The notes: generated from the sequence alone by a model not told the origin. A stretch of 64,000 nucleotides of DNA from Mucilaginibacter xinganensis (GCA_026225055.1 JAMFSA010000029.1:62001-126000), one strand, 5' to 3'. Positions 27,004 to 35,422 are shown, numbered from the stretch's first letter. Numbers and translations: made by a program.

Positions 27004-29807
27004 TTCCATCGCAGGCTAAGCGTAATGTTTGGAGTAAAACCTAAATAATTAACATTGGTGGTAACAACAGCGTTATCAACTACATAATATTCTTTGTACC
27101 ATATGTTAACGTGATTATATACATTGAATAATGAGAGGCCTATGCTGCCGATCTTGTCGCCATTGATCCTGAGCAAGTCATAAGTTGCCGACAGGTCGAG
27201 GCGGTGATAATCGGGCAAACGCTCGGCATTTTTTCCGCTTACGTTGAAATAAGTTTCGGTATTGCCATCGGCAGTTACAAATGAATAAGTTGATAGCGGT
27301 GCTGTGTAAGGGTGCCCTGTGGCGAAGATAAACACCGCCGAAAAGTTCCAACGGTTAAGGTGGTACATGTTAATCGCTTTAAACTCGTGGCGGATATCCT
27401 GGTCGGCAGGGTAATAACTGTTCCCGAATACAGAAAATTTATTTTGCGCATCGGCAAGTGTATAACCGATCCAACCAGTGTAATGGCCGAGTTTTTTCTG
27501 CAGCAGTACTTCGAGCCCATAGGCACGGCCCGTGCCTGAATAAAAGTCTTCTACCACATCGCCATCATTACCGCCTCCGCCAAAGCCTCCCCCGCCGAAC
27601 CCACCGGTTTGCGTTTGTATAATTGTATATTGCGTAAGCCCTGTTAGCCTTTTATAATAACCTTCCACATCTATCAGGAATGATTTGTTCTCGTAACTTA
27701 TGCCCCCCATCAGGTGTTGTGAGCGCCCAACAGGTATACTGCTGCCGTTTGATAGTATCCAGAAATTACGGTTACCATCGGCAATGTCGTTACGGGTAAC
27801 CTGGTTCATATACTGATAAAATTGCCCTGTAGCGAATTTGAGTGTATACTTATCAGTAAGCAGGTAGCTTGCTGAAAAACGCGGCTCAAAGTATAATTGT
27901 GAAGTTGGTGAATAATAAGTCTCGCGCAGCCCGGGTTGCAGGTGCAGTTTACTATTAGGGTCATATTCCAGTTCGGCGTAGCCTCCCGCGTTAATAGCGG
28001 TATTATGCTGATCGATAAGATAACTGGTATCGTTCTGAATATAATCGTAGTTGATATGAAGTCTGTCGGCAAATCCGCCAAAATTCAGCTGCACCTTGTT
28101 GCTTTGTTGCCACACCCAGTCGCTTTTTAGGCCAACATCCTGCAGATTATTGTTTTCAACGGTCCCATTCTCAAAGGCTACATCATCCCCATCGCTATTT
28201 GTAGTCGTTCCGGACGTACTGCGGTTGCGGTCGTTAAAATAAGATGAATAGGTAATGTAAGTATTAGCATGCAGGTTTGAGTTAAACTGGCTAAACCATT
28301 TTACGCTGCTGCCCAGGTTACCATATTTGGTATAATCGGTAATATCAGTGCTGCCTGATGAGCTGATAAAAGAGGGCAAATCCAGTTGCCTGCTGTTATC
28401 AGTTTTGTCTTCGCCTGTGTACAGGCTCCATACCAGCGAATTTTTTTGATCGAGATGATAGACATAATGTGCGTTGAAATCATAAAAATGTGAGGCTGGC
28501 GTAGTTTGTTCGCCAAATCCGCCGCCGCCGCCACCACCAAAGCCACCTCCTCCGGCAGTAGTGGATGCATTAAACTGGCCGAAGATCTTATCATAAAACG
28601 GCCCCTGGTATGAGCGGCGAAAAGCCAGCACCAGCGACGATTCCTTGTTCACCGGCGTCTCCATAAAAACGTTAAGGCTTAACAAACTTAGGTCTACCCC
28701 GTAATTTGCCTGGTTGCTGTTACCATCCCGGCCGTTGATCTCAGTTACGCTTGACAATCGCCCGCCATACATGGCCGAAAAGCCCCCTTTATAAAGTTGT
28801 ACATCCTTTATAGCGTTAGCATTAAAGGCACTGAAAAAACCATAAAGGTGATCTACCTCATAAACCGTAAAACCATCAAACACAATAAGGTTTTGATCTG
28901 GCGTACCACCACGAACATAAGCCCCTGATGATGATTCATTTGTGGCGCTAACTCCCGGCATGAGCTGAAAGGCACGCATTACATCCTTTTCGCCCAGATT
29001 AGGCAGCTTATCAAGGTTAGCCGGGGTTAACTGCAATACACCAACCTTTTTGGTATCGGTATTCATTACCCCGCTTTTTTTGCCTTGTATGCTCACCTCA
29101 TCAAGTGTGTTTATGGCTTTGTACAGGCCAATAGTTAGCGTACTATCCACATTCTTGCTATTCAGCTGCACCATAGCTGCCTCATAACCTGCGTATGATA
29201 CTTCAACCGAACAAGTATCGGCCGGCACGCGAAAAATAGTAAAGCCGCCGTCCTGCCGGGCGGATGCCGACAGGTTGGTATTACGTATCAGCACCGTAGC
29301 CGAGGGGAGCACTTCGCCTGTAGTCTGGTCTATCACTCGCCCGCTAACGGTAACATTCCTCCGCATCTGCATAGCGCGCAACATTTGGTGCTTGTTTGTT
29401 TGTGGCGGCGGCATAGGCGAAACCTTCCGGGATACCCTGAGCATGCTGTCGGCAATTTTTTTGAGGCGGGCATAGTCATCTACGTTCTGTAAAATATAAA
29501 TAACACCATCATTGTTTACCCAGTAATGCAAGCCATTTTCCTCGCATACTTTTCCTATAACATCTTTAAGTTTTTCTTCAAAAAAGTGTTCAACCACATC
29601 AAAGCGCTGTAGTGAATCACGCTCGAACACAAAATGCAGGTGATAATTCATAGAAAGCGTATCCAGCATCTTATCCAGCGTGCAGGTAAACAGATAATTT
29701 ACAGTTGTTTTCTGTAGTACTTTATTAGTTTGCTGGCCGTAAACTGTGGCAGCGCAACCGGTACTGAGCATTAAAAAAAGAAGTAGCTTTATTCTCATCA
29801 AGTTCAC
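27000..29807 (-). CDS. TonB-dependent receptor with N-terminal STN domain
   Basis: Outer-membrane receptor of 935 residues. Domains in order: signal peptide (about 1-25, TVYGQQ), STN-like domain (about 45-110, LDTLSMNYHLHFVFERDSL and NGLHYWVNNDGVIYIL), CarboxypepD_reg (about 153-235), plug (about 245-360, with LPNLGEKDVMRAFQLMPGV and YVRGGTPDQNLIVFDG) and barrel ending in ITLSLRWK. Two extracellular-loop regions are very glycine-rich (AGGGGFGGGGGGGFG and GGFGGGGFGGGG). STN domains normally talk to FecR anti-sigma factors, yet none is nearby. Instead a LytS/LytTR pair sits directly upstream in the same operon. Confidence 0.92.
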   Translation of the reverse strand: MNLMRIKLLLFLMLSTGCAATVYGQQTNKVLQKTTVNYLFTCTLDKMLDTLSMNYHLHFVFERDSLQRFDVVEHFFEEKLKDVIGKVCEENGLHYWVNNDGVIYILQNVDDYARLKKIADSMLRVSRKVSPMPPPQTNKHQMLRAMQMRRNVTVSGRVIDQTTGEVLPSATVLIRNTNLSASARQDGGFTIFRVPADTCSVEVSYAGYEAAMVQLNSKNVDSTLTIGLYKAINTLDEVSIQGKKSGVMNTDTKKVGVLQLTPANLDKLPNLGEKDVMRAFQLMPGVSATNESSSGAYVRGGTPDQNLIVFDGFTVYEVDHLYGFFSAFNANAIKDVQLYKGGFSAMYGGRLSSVTEINGRDGNSNQANYGVDLSLLSLNVFMETPVNKESSLVLAFRRSYQGPFYDKIFGQFNASTTAGGGGFGGGGGGGFGEQTTPASHFYDFNAHYVYHLDQKNSLVWSLYTGEDKTDNSRQLDLPSFISSSGSTDITDYTKYGNLGSSVKWFSQFNSNLHANTYITYSSYFNDRNRSTSGTTTNSDGDDVAFENGTVENNNLQDVGLKSDWVWQQSNKVQLNFGGFADRLHINYDYIQNDTSYLIDQHNTAINAGGYAELEYDPNSKLHLQPGLRETYYSPTSQLYFEPRFSASYLLTDKYTLKFATGQFYQYMNQVTRNDIADGNRNFWILSNGSSIPVGRSQHLMGGISYENKSFLIDVEGYYKRLTGLTQYTIIQTQTGGFGGGGFGGGGNDGDVVEDFYSGTGRAYGLEVLLQKKLGHYTGWIGYTLADAQNKFSVFGNSYYPADQDIRHEFKAINMYHLNRWNFSAVFIFATGHPYTAPLSTYSFVTADGNTETYFNVSGKNAERLPDYHRLDLSATYDLLRINGDKIGSIGLSLFNVYNHVNIWYKEYYVVDNAVVTTNVNYLGFTPNITLSLRWK

Positions 29808-29868
29808 GTGCTGAAGCTCAAAAATGGTGTTTGACCATCAACCTCTAAAATAAATGAGACGAGGGGGC

Positions 29869-30615
29869 TTAAAGTGCCGACGAAAGCGCCGATTGTGCGC
29901 CATCTGTAAGTACGCGACCCGTCATCAGGCTTATTGTTTCACGATAAGTATCGCTTAGCGGCAACTCGGCACCAGCTGTTTTTAACTTGCCCCGCCGTAT
30001 GTGCGTTACAAAATCAACATTAACAATGTACGATTTATGCACCCGGTAAAACTGGCCGGACGGCAGCTGCTGCTCAAGCGCTTTAATGCTGATGCGTGAC
30101 AGGATTGCCTTTTCGCGGCCTGCTACATGCACCTTTACGTAATCCTTAAGCCCCTCAATGTATTCTATCTCATCAAGATTAATCTTCACAAGGGTATAGT
30201 CTGTATACAGGAACAAATGCTTTTTCTGAGGCATTTGCTGTGCCTCGGCAAGCTTTCTGAGTGTGAATAACTGAATGGTTTTATGGCAGGCTTTTAAAAA
30301 TCGTTCCAGCGGCACCGGTTTCACCAGGTAATCAACCACATCCAGTTCAAAACTTTCAATAGCGAATTTTTCATAGGCTGTTACAAAAATAACCATGGGC
30401 CTGCTTGCAAGACTTTTTACCAGTTGTATGCCATTGATACCAGGCATATGAATATCGCAGAATAAAAGATCTACCTGCGTAGTGCGCAGTATTGTTAATG
30501 CTTCGGAAGCGGTGCGGCAACGCCCCACAACAATAATGTCGGGTACGTGGCGCAGGTTATCTTCCATCAGGCCGAGGGCCAGGGGTTCATCATCAATTAG
30601 TAAGCATTTGATCAT
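29869..30615 (-). CDS. LytTR-family response regulator
   Basis: Two-component response regulator, 248 residues. The receiver domain (about 1-120) shows LLIDDEP, the phospho-acceptor Asp in FCDIHMPG (about 54), the switch TAYEKFA and the KPVPLERF lysine. The LytTR DNA-binding domain (about 140-235) shows LDEIEYIEGLKDYVKVH and YRVHKSYIVNVDFV. Its start overlaps the kinase stop by 4 bases (ATGA), so the pair is coupled. It lies 62 bases upstream of the receptor gene and probably controls its own operon. Confidence 0.94.
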   Translation of the reverse strand: MIKCLLIDDEPLALGLMEDNLRHVPDIIVVGRCRTASEALTILRTTQVDLLFCDIHMPGINGIQLVKSLASRPMVIFVTAYEKFAIESFELDVVDYLVKPVPLERFLKACHKTIQLFTLRKLAEAQQMPQKKHLFLYTDYTLVKINLDEIEYIEGLKDYVKVHVAGREKAILSRISIKALEQQLPSGQFYRVHKSYIVNVDFVTHIRRGKLKTAGAELPLSDTYRETISLMTGRVLTDGAQSALSSAL

Positions 30616-31646
30616 TTAAATTGGATTTGTAGGTTAACGGTATAATAATTTTCATCCTGCCGGATCGATAACTGGTGCATGCCGGGATAAAGCAGCGCCA
30701 ACCGGCGTTTAACATTGTTCAACCCAATACCATGACTGTCGTCTTTGTGTACCTCGGCCGGGTTAAATTTATTGCTTACCCTAAAGTAGAGCATCTTTTC
30801 GTCGGAGATCAGGGCTATGCTGATCTCGGGGCTATCAATATCGCCCGTGCCATGTTTAAAAGCATTTTCAACAAAAGGCACCAGCAGCATAGGTTCCAGG
30901 CTTTTTTCGGGTGCTTTTATTTCTATCAGTAATTCCACCTTTACTTCGTCCCCAAAACGCATGCGCTGCAGCCGGATGTAACTACCCAGATATTCAGCCT
31001 TTTGCTTCATTGTTACCTGCACCTCGTCGGTAACGTAAAGCATATAACGGAGCAACTGCGACAGCTCCATTAAAGTAGGCTCAACCGCTGGCGGATCGAC
31101 CCGCGAAAGCGCAACCACGTTGTTTATGACATTGAAAATAAAGTGCGGACTTATCTGGGAGCGTAAAAAGGCCAGTTCGGATACCAGCGTTTCGTTTGTG
31201 ATGCTTTGCCGGTTGCTGATCTGCCTGAAACTGTCGGACAGGTAGCGGTAAGCGAATGCCGCCGCCGTTATAGCACACAGCGGTAACAAGCTAAAATTAA
31301 ATAATAACGGCGGGTGGCCATGCGGCATGCCATGATCAGGGAAAGGCATTGCCGGCCTCATATACATACCTAAAATATTAAGCACTATGAAGGCTAACAA
31401 GGTGAAGGCAAAATAGATCCAGGGTTGTTTTTTCTGGTTCAGCCATACAGGGATGAGATAAAATGCATTAAGGTAAAATTGTACCGCGAGCAGCAGGTTA
31501 AGAAGTAAAAAGTGCCATACCGGAAACGCGGCGTGCATATACGGCAATTGCGGGCGGGTGAGTAGCGGCAATGCCGAAATACAGGTCCAAAATGCGAGAT
31601 GTAATAGTATCTCGAAAAGTAAAGATGCTTTATTGTGTTCCCGCAT
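30612..31646 (-). CDS. LytS-like sensor histidine kinase (His_kinase/HATPase_c)
   Basis: Membrane sensor kinase. The ATG at 31646 (MREHNKASLLFEILLH, 344 residues) is preferred over an in-frame GTG at 31679. Four hydrophobic helices span about 10-160 with a short histidine-rich loop (FPDHGMPHGHPPLLF). The His_kinase motif QISPHFIFNVINN carries the phospho-acceptor His, and the ATPase domain has VPFVENAFKHG and the G-box HGIGLNNVKRRL. It is the first gene of the operon kinase, regulator, STN receptor, DUF4249. The signal is unknown. Confidence 0.93.
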   Translation of the reverse strand: MREHNKASLLFEILLHLAFWTCISALPLLTRPQLPYMHAAFPVWHFLLLNLLLAVQFYLNAFYLIPVWLNQKKQPWIYFAFTLLAFIVLNILGMYMRPAMPFPDHGMPHGHPPLLFNFSLLPLCAITAAAFAYRYLSDSFRQISNRQSITNETLVSELAFLRSQISPHFIFNVINNVVALSRVDPPAVEPTLMELSQLLRYMLYVTDEVQVTMKQKAEYLGSYIRLQRMRFGDEVKVELLIEIKAPEKSLEPMLLVPFVENAFKHGTGDIDSPEISIALISDEKMLYFRVSNKFNPAEVHKDDSHGIGLNNVKRRLALLYPGMHQLSIRQDENYYTVNLQIQFK

Positions 31647-31862
31647 GTGGTGAAAAAGGTGTTTGACCAGTAATATCACCGTGCAAACGATACTGCAGAG
31701 CTTAAATTATTCGCTCGGCCGCCGGGCGCGGTCTATTTAACATTATTTAACTTTAAAATGATCATGCGGCGATATGTTTGAAACAAACGCAAAGCATCAT
31801 TCTTTTTTATGTTAATATGTGAAAAGATCACTGCGCAATCCATAATTAATATTGAGTTAGAG

Positions 31863-32621
31863 CTACCACAAATAAGGTAATAATATCTTTCTTTCGGGGG
31901 GATAATCAGAAAACTCTTTTTTATACCAGCGATGATTAGCTACGGCACGGGGTATAAGGTTGGCACAGGTCCATATAAAAAAGGCCAATGCGGGTAAGCT
32001 CCAGGTTAATAAGGCAAAGCCACCCCACTCTATTATTTCAGCAAACAGGTTAGGTGAAGATATCAATTTAAAGAGCCCCGAACGTGGTATTTGATAACCG
32101 GACTCTCCATTTTTACGAAGACGGATCAGTGTATAATCAGCATGCCAGTTAACCAGCATTCCCCCAAAGAAAAGCAGCACTCCCGCAACAAACCATGGAG
32201 AATAATACCAATTATTGGGATAATGTGCGAAATCAGCAAACCAGATACCCAGCAATGAACCATTTACTGTATTAAATAACATAGCTGAAAGCATAATGAT
32301 AACCGGCATTTTTTTATTTTTAGTACGGATCATTAACGGGTAGATAAAACTACGATGCAGGTAATGGATAAAAAATAAGCTTATCATTATACTGGCCGGT
32401 GTTTTCCAGTCATAATGCCGCAGTGGTATCCAACATAAAAAAGCAATCATTACAACAGCTTCCATAAATAACCATCCCACCCTGTTGCTGATCATCGGCC
32501 CCCAGTTTCTACTGCTGAATCGGCCGTATGGGGCTTCTTTTCGAAGAAGAAATACGCTAGTCCCGATACCAATGACAATCCAGAAAGCTATAAAAACAAT
32601 ATAGTGACTAAAGTTGATCAT
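31863..32621 (-). CDS. Steroid 5-alpha-reductase-family membrane oxidoreductase
   Basis: Predicted NADPH-dependent reductase of the SRD5A/Steroid_dh family (also called 3-oxo-5-alpha-steroid 4-dehydrogenase-like). I chose the ATG at 32621 (MINFSHYIVFIAF, 252 residues), which matches the 250-260 residue length of the family and avoids overlap with the upstream gene; starts at 32654 and 32696 are possible. It has about six TM helices. The diagnostic C-terminal block is present: GESGYQIPRSGLFKLISSPN, FAEIIEWGGFAL, then PRAVANHRWY and the ending YPPERKILLPYLW. The true bacterial substrate is unknown, and a fatty or isoprenoid enone is as likely as a sterol. It ends a six-gene ArsR-led gene string. 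Confidence 0.85.
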   Translation of the reverse strand: MINFSHYIVFIAFWIVIGIGTSVFLLRKEAPYGRFSSRNWGPMISNRVGWLFMEAVVMIAFLCWIPLRHYDWKTPASIMISLFFIHYLHRSFIYPLMIRTKNKKMPVIIMLSAMLFNTVNGSLLGIWFADFAHYPNNWYYSPWFVAGVLLFFGGMLVNWHADYTLIRLRKNGESGYQIPRSGLFKLISSPNLFAEIIEWGGFALLTWSLPALAFFIWTCANLIPRAVANHRWYKKEFSDYPPERKILLPYLW

Positions 32622-32646
32622 AAACTGTAATTGATAGTTTAATCCG

Positions 32647-33225
32647 CTAATCATCCAAACCCCTCCCATCCAAAATTTTTGGTATATATTTCTCAACCCT
32701 CTCCTCCCGGGTTTTAGATTGTTTGGCTGAAGAAAAATACAACAAATATCCTCTCTGCCGCCCGGGTGTTAAGGCCTCAAAAGCGGCTTTAAGGGCAGGG
32801 ATCTTATCCAGCTTATATTGAAACTCATCAACCATCTTAAACTCTGTGGTCTTTTTTAGCTCCACTTTTAAACCGGCTTTTTCAACTTCAATGGCTTCAT
32901 AAATATAGCTTTTTAAGACAGGTATCATCTCAACAATTTCCCGGAGATTAGTAAAACGGACCTGCCGCGCTGCCTGCACATTCTCTGTTTGCTGGATCAG
33001 GATACCGTGAGAATCGTTTAGTAATGCACCTTTAAAAAACAGGAATGCGCAATATTCTTTAAAAGCATGTATCAATACTATATTGTTTTTCTCTAACGTA
33101 TAACAAGGACAGCCCCATTTCAATTCTTCTTCCAATCCGCAGTCAAGAGCTATTACTCGTAACTGCTCCAATTCTTCCTGCCACTTTTTGGCTTTGTTAA
33201 AATAAAAATCAACTTTAGGGTTCAT
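32647..33225 (-). CDS. YdeI/OmdA-family protein (DUF1801-like + OmdA)
   Basis: Cytoplasmic protein of 192 residues. The N-terminal DUF1801-like domain (about 15-115) shows LEEELKWGCPCYTLEKNNIVLIHAF and FFKGALLNDSHGIL, and the C-terminal OmdA domain (about 145-190) shows ALTPGRQRGYLLYFSSAKQ and SKTREERVEKYIPKIL. The name comes from E. coli-type YdeI, linked to stress resistance, but the biochemical activity is unknown. It lies in a same-strand string with the ArsR/AHSA1/DoxX genes (56-base gap upstream). Confidence 0.88.
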   Translation of the reverse strand: MNPKVDFYFNKAKKWQEELEQLRVIALDCGLEEELKWGCPCYTLEKNNIVLIHAFKEYCAFLFFKGALLNDSHGILIQQTENVQAARQVRFTNLREIVEMIPVLKSYIYEAIEVEKAGLKVELKKTTEFKMVDEFQYKLDKIPALKAAFEALTPGRQRGYLLYFSSAKQSKTREERVEKYIPKILDGRGLDD

Positions 33226-33281
33226 TGTTATGGTAAATTATAGTGCAAAAATTATTGACCTAACGAGTCACTAAATTCTAT

Positions 33282-33623
33282 TTATTTTTTAGTGTCTTTT
33301 GCAACGAAACTATCATAAAAACTGCCTGTGCCCTTCGCATCAATTCTGCCTACAATTACCTCTATCGAACTTTTGCTTAATTCCAGATTCGGCCGTAAAT
33401 GATAATGCTCTCTTGCTCCTATCGAGAGATCTTCTTTATTTTCCTGATTTAGGTCGGCTATTGTCATTAAAAGTTTGGCAAAAGATCTTAACCCTTCCGG
33501 GTCGCCATGAATTAATACCTCTTGCCACTTTTCTATTTCATCTTCAAACTCATCCTCAATATTCGAAACAACGATGTCCAAATGGCCTGTAATTTCGTTC
33601 CCCTTATATTTTTTACTTATCAT
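33282..33623 (-). CDS. Small protein resembling Imm32-type immunity proteins
   Basis: Unknown function, 113 residues, cytoplasmic. The central HGDPEGLRSFAKLLMTIADLNQ followed by AREHYHLRPN resembles the G(N/D)xEGLxxLAxxLL...HxHL pattern that I associate with Imm32, an immunity family of polymorphic toxin systems. No toxin gene is nearby, so an immunity role is doubtful and the fold may have been reused. It is placed 16 bases after the DoxX gene in the ArsR-led string. Confidence is higher that it is a real gene than for the family. Confidence 0.72.
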   Translation of the reverse strand: MISKKYKGNEITGHLDIVVSNIEDEFEDEIEKWQEVLIHGDPEGLRSFAKLLMTIADLNQENKEDLSIGAREHYHLRPNLELSKSSIEVIVGRIDAKGTGSFYDSFVAKDTKK

Positions 33624-33639
33624 ATTAAATATTTATTGG

Positions 33640-34023
33640 TTAATTTATCGAAATGACTTTTCTATCAGCAGGCCTAAAATACCACGACAAAATAATAAAA
33701 ACAGTTTGCATTAATGGGCCAATAATTTCCTTTAAGCCATCGTCACCGATCGCCAGATGTGAAACCAAAGCCCCCGTCATTGTAAAAAAGAAACCTGCGT
33801 AAGCCCATTCCTTAACCAGCTTAAATCCTGGAATTAAAATAGCTATAACTCCAAGGATTTTCCAAACGCCAATTATATCCATAAAATAAGCCGGATAACC
33901 CAAATGAGCTACCATGCCTGCCATCTCTTTTGCATGAAATATTTGCTGTAAGCCACTTACCAGCATACCAAAAGCAAATAAAGCTGTAGCGATCCAATAA
34001 ATAATTTTATTTTTCTTTGTCAT
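33640..34023 (-). CDS. DoxX-family membrane protein
   Basis: Four-helix inner-membrane protein of 127 residues. It has the DoxX features IYWIATALFAFGMLVSGLQQ, GYPAYFMDIIGVWKILGVIAILIPG, and a conserved charged turn KEWAYAGFFFTMTGAL. DoxX-like proteins are linked to redox balance and detoxification in other bacteria. It is placed 6 bases after the AHSA1-like gene, and this ArsR, AHSA1, DoxX order is common in Bacteroidota. Confidence 0.9.
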   Translation of the reverse strand: MTKKNKIIYWIATALFAFGMLVSGLQQIFHAKEMAGMVAHLGYPAYFMDIIGVWKILGVIAILIPGFKLVKEWAYAGFFFTMTGALVSHLAIGDDGLKEIIGPLMQTVFIILSWYFRPADRKVISIN

Positions 34024-34029
34024 GATGGG

Positions 34030-34497
34030 TTATTTTAATTTATTCAGAATTTCTTGCATACGGTTATGCGCCATATTTATACCCTGGGTAAAAGGCAATT
34101 TCAATACCTGATCTCGCTGTACCGCCGATTCATATATTACATGCATATGGAGTTTGCTGGTATCAGGAGTAAGCCGCTCAAATTCATAAACCTCAAGCTG
34201 CACACCAAAAGGCATACCCTCCATTTCAAATGTCTTTGTAATTTTCTGGTCCGGGCTAAACTCATGAATTACCCCGCTGGCCTTAAATGCCACGTTTCCT
34301 TTGCCATCACTTGTTTCAAATTGATAACTGCCATGCTTTTTACTTTCCAATTTCAGCACTTTAGCTCCCATCCATTGTTCAAGAAATCCGGCTTCCGTAT
34401 ATGCTTTAAAAAGCAATCCTACCGGCAGATCAAACTCCCTTGTGATCAACAAATCCTGTTTACCATCTTCGGCTTCTACTTTTGTTTTTTGTTCCAT
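34030..34497 (-). CDS. SRPBCC / AHSA1-family protein
   Basis: START-fold ligand-binding protein of 155 residues related to activators of Hsp90 ATPase (AHSA1). Features are ITREFDLPVGLLFKAYTEAGFLEQWMG at the N-terminus, the central KGNVAFKASGVIHEFSPDQKI and a C-terminal long helix after QRDQVLKLPFTQGI. The ligand is unknown. It is separated by only 6 bases from both the ArsR gene before it and the DoxX gene after it, so the three are one transcription unit. Confidence 0.92.
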   Translation of the reverse strand: MEQKTKVEAEDGKQDLLITREFDLPVGLLFKAYTEAGFLEQWMGAKVLKLESKKHGSYQFETSDGKGNVAFKASGVIHEFSPDQKITKTFEMEGMPFGVQLEVYEFERLTPDTSKLHMHVIYESAVQRDQVLKLPFTQGINMAHNRMQEILNKLK

Positions 34498-34503
34498 AGC
34501 GGA

Positions 34504-34827
34504 CTATTTTTTTGATTGATAGGCTTTCATTACTGCTTCCAGTTTATTGAACTTATCATCCCACATTTTGCGGAAGGGCTCAATAAAATCAGCTACTTGT
34601 TTCATGTTTTTCGCATTGATGTGATAGTAAATCTCTCTGCCAGTTTGTGTTTGTTCAAGCAATTCGCACTCGGTTAGTATTTGCAAGTGTTTTGAAACTG
34701 TTGGCCTTGCAGTATCAAAGTTGGCTGCAATTGCACCGGCAGTTAAGGCTTGCGAAGCAACTAATAGCAATATAGCCCTCCTCGTCGGATCTGCTATTGC
34801 CTGAAATACGTCTCGTCTTAAATTCAT
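34504..34827 (-). CDS. ArsR-family transcriptional repressor
   Basis: Winged-HTH repressor of 107 residues. It opens with [19 protein letters not shown], typical of the ArsR subgroup paired with AHSA1 proteins. The recognition region is [21 protein letters not shown] and the wing [12 protein letters not shown]. It lacks the ELCVCDL-type metal-binding cysteine motif, so it is probably not a metal sensor. It is the first gene of its operon. Two identical-type palindromes and a -7 box lie just upstream, so autorepression is likely. Confidence 0.94.
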   Translation of the reverse strand: MNLRRDVFQAIADPTRRAILLLVASQALTAGAIAANFDTARPTVSKHLQILTECELLEQTQTGREIYYHINAKNMKQVADFIEPFRKMWDDKFNKLEAVMKAYQSKK

Positions 34828-34830
34828 TAT

Positions 34831-34846
34831 GTAGCTATTTAACTAC
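34831..34846. promoter_or_regulatory. ArsR-type operator, downstream copy
   Basis: GTAGCTATTTAACTAC, a 16-base palindrome (one arm mismatch) 3 bases upstream of the ArsR start codon. It is 15 of 16 identical to the copy at 34857. Confidence 0.7.
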
Positions 34847-34853
34847 AAATATA
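34846..34853 (-). promoter_or_regulatory. -7 promoter element (TATATTTG) of the ArsR operon
   Basis: Exact TAnnTTTG match on the minus strand, 19 bases before the ArsR ATG, lying between the two operator copies. A repressor dimer on each side would block it. Confidence 0.65.
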
Positions 34854-34856
34854 TGC

Positions 34857-34872
34857 GTAGTTATTTAACTAC
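34857..34872. promoter_or_regulatory. ArsR-type operator, upstream copy
   Basis: GTAGTTATTTAACTAC, perfect 7-base arms around TT. It starts 26 bases from the start of the other copy, so the two lie about 2.5 helical turns apart. Confidence 0.72.
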
Positions 34873-34929
34873 ATAATTTTTTATGAAAAAAATTATGAGA
34901 ATTTTGGTATAAATAATTTATAGTGGTAA

Positions 34930-35190
34930 TTAGCAACACCTATCAGGCATATGCTCAAGATGTGTTACAACACCAAACCTGTTGACATAAGCCACCGACT
35001 CGTGCAGCTTATCATTTATTTTATACTTAACTTTAACAGTAAATGAGCCTGCTTTATTAATGTTAAAATACATTTCAACTGGTTCGTAATTATCATCTGG
35101 AGAAATATTTTGTTTTATTCGGATGGTTAGGGGCAAACATTCATCGTCGGTACAATATTTTCTCATGAATGTTATTTCACTAGGATGCAT
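34930..35190 (-). CDS. Small cysteine-ended hypothetical protein
   Basis: Unrecognised 86-residue frame, no signal peptide. It has a beta-rich look (EPVEMYFNINKAGSFTVKVKYKIND), a KYCTDDECLP segment and ends in DRCC, so four cysteines in two pairs. A near -7 box (TATCTTTA, one mismatch) lies upstream on the minus strand. The start could also be the ATG eight codons in. It stands alone between the ArsR promoter and AT-rich DNA. Confidence 0.5.
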   Translation of the reverse strand: MHPSEITFMRKYCTDDECLPLTIRIKQNISPDDNYEPVEMYFNINKAGSFTVKVKYKINDKLHESVAYVNRFGVVTHLEHMPDRCC

Positions 35191-35422
35191 TCGTGTATAT
35201 GTGACAGGTAAATTATTTCCTTTAAAGATAGATATAATTGCCTAATAAATACAAATCTGATTTTTACAGCCAAACTGATTATAGAGTCACAACACCTTTA
35301 AAATTGTATCTTTTAGCACAAAGACAGTATATTTTGGTAAATTAGGACTGATTATAAATGCGATATGCAAATAAAAACAAAGTATAATTAATTAAAACTA
35401 TAATAATGTTTTTCATATTAAT

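Noticed and set aside
28500-28560. Short GC-rich tandem repeat that could be taken for a satellite or CRISPR-like array
   Set aside because: It is in frame and encodes the Gly/Phe-rich loop of the TonB receptor; repeat units are too short and irregular for CRISPR.
31776-31788. GTTTG-AAA-CAAAC palindrome and TATGTTTG (31773-31780) on the plus strand
   Set aside because: The -7-like box points away from any plus-strand gene, and the palindrome is short; no link to the kinase promoter could be shown.
34873-34896. A/T-only hairpin ATAATTTTTT-ATGA-AAAAAATTAT after the 86-residue gene
   Set aside because: It has no GC pairs, so it is unlikely to terminate transcription; expected by chance in AT-rich DNA.
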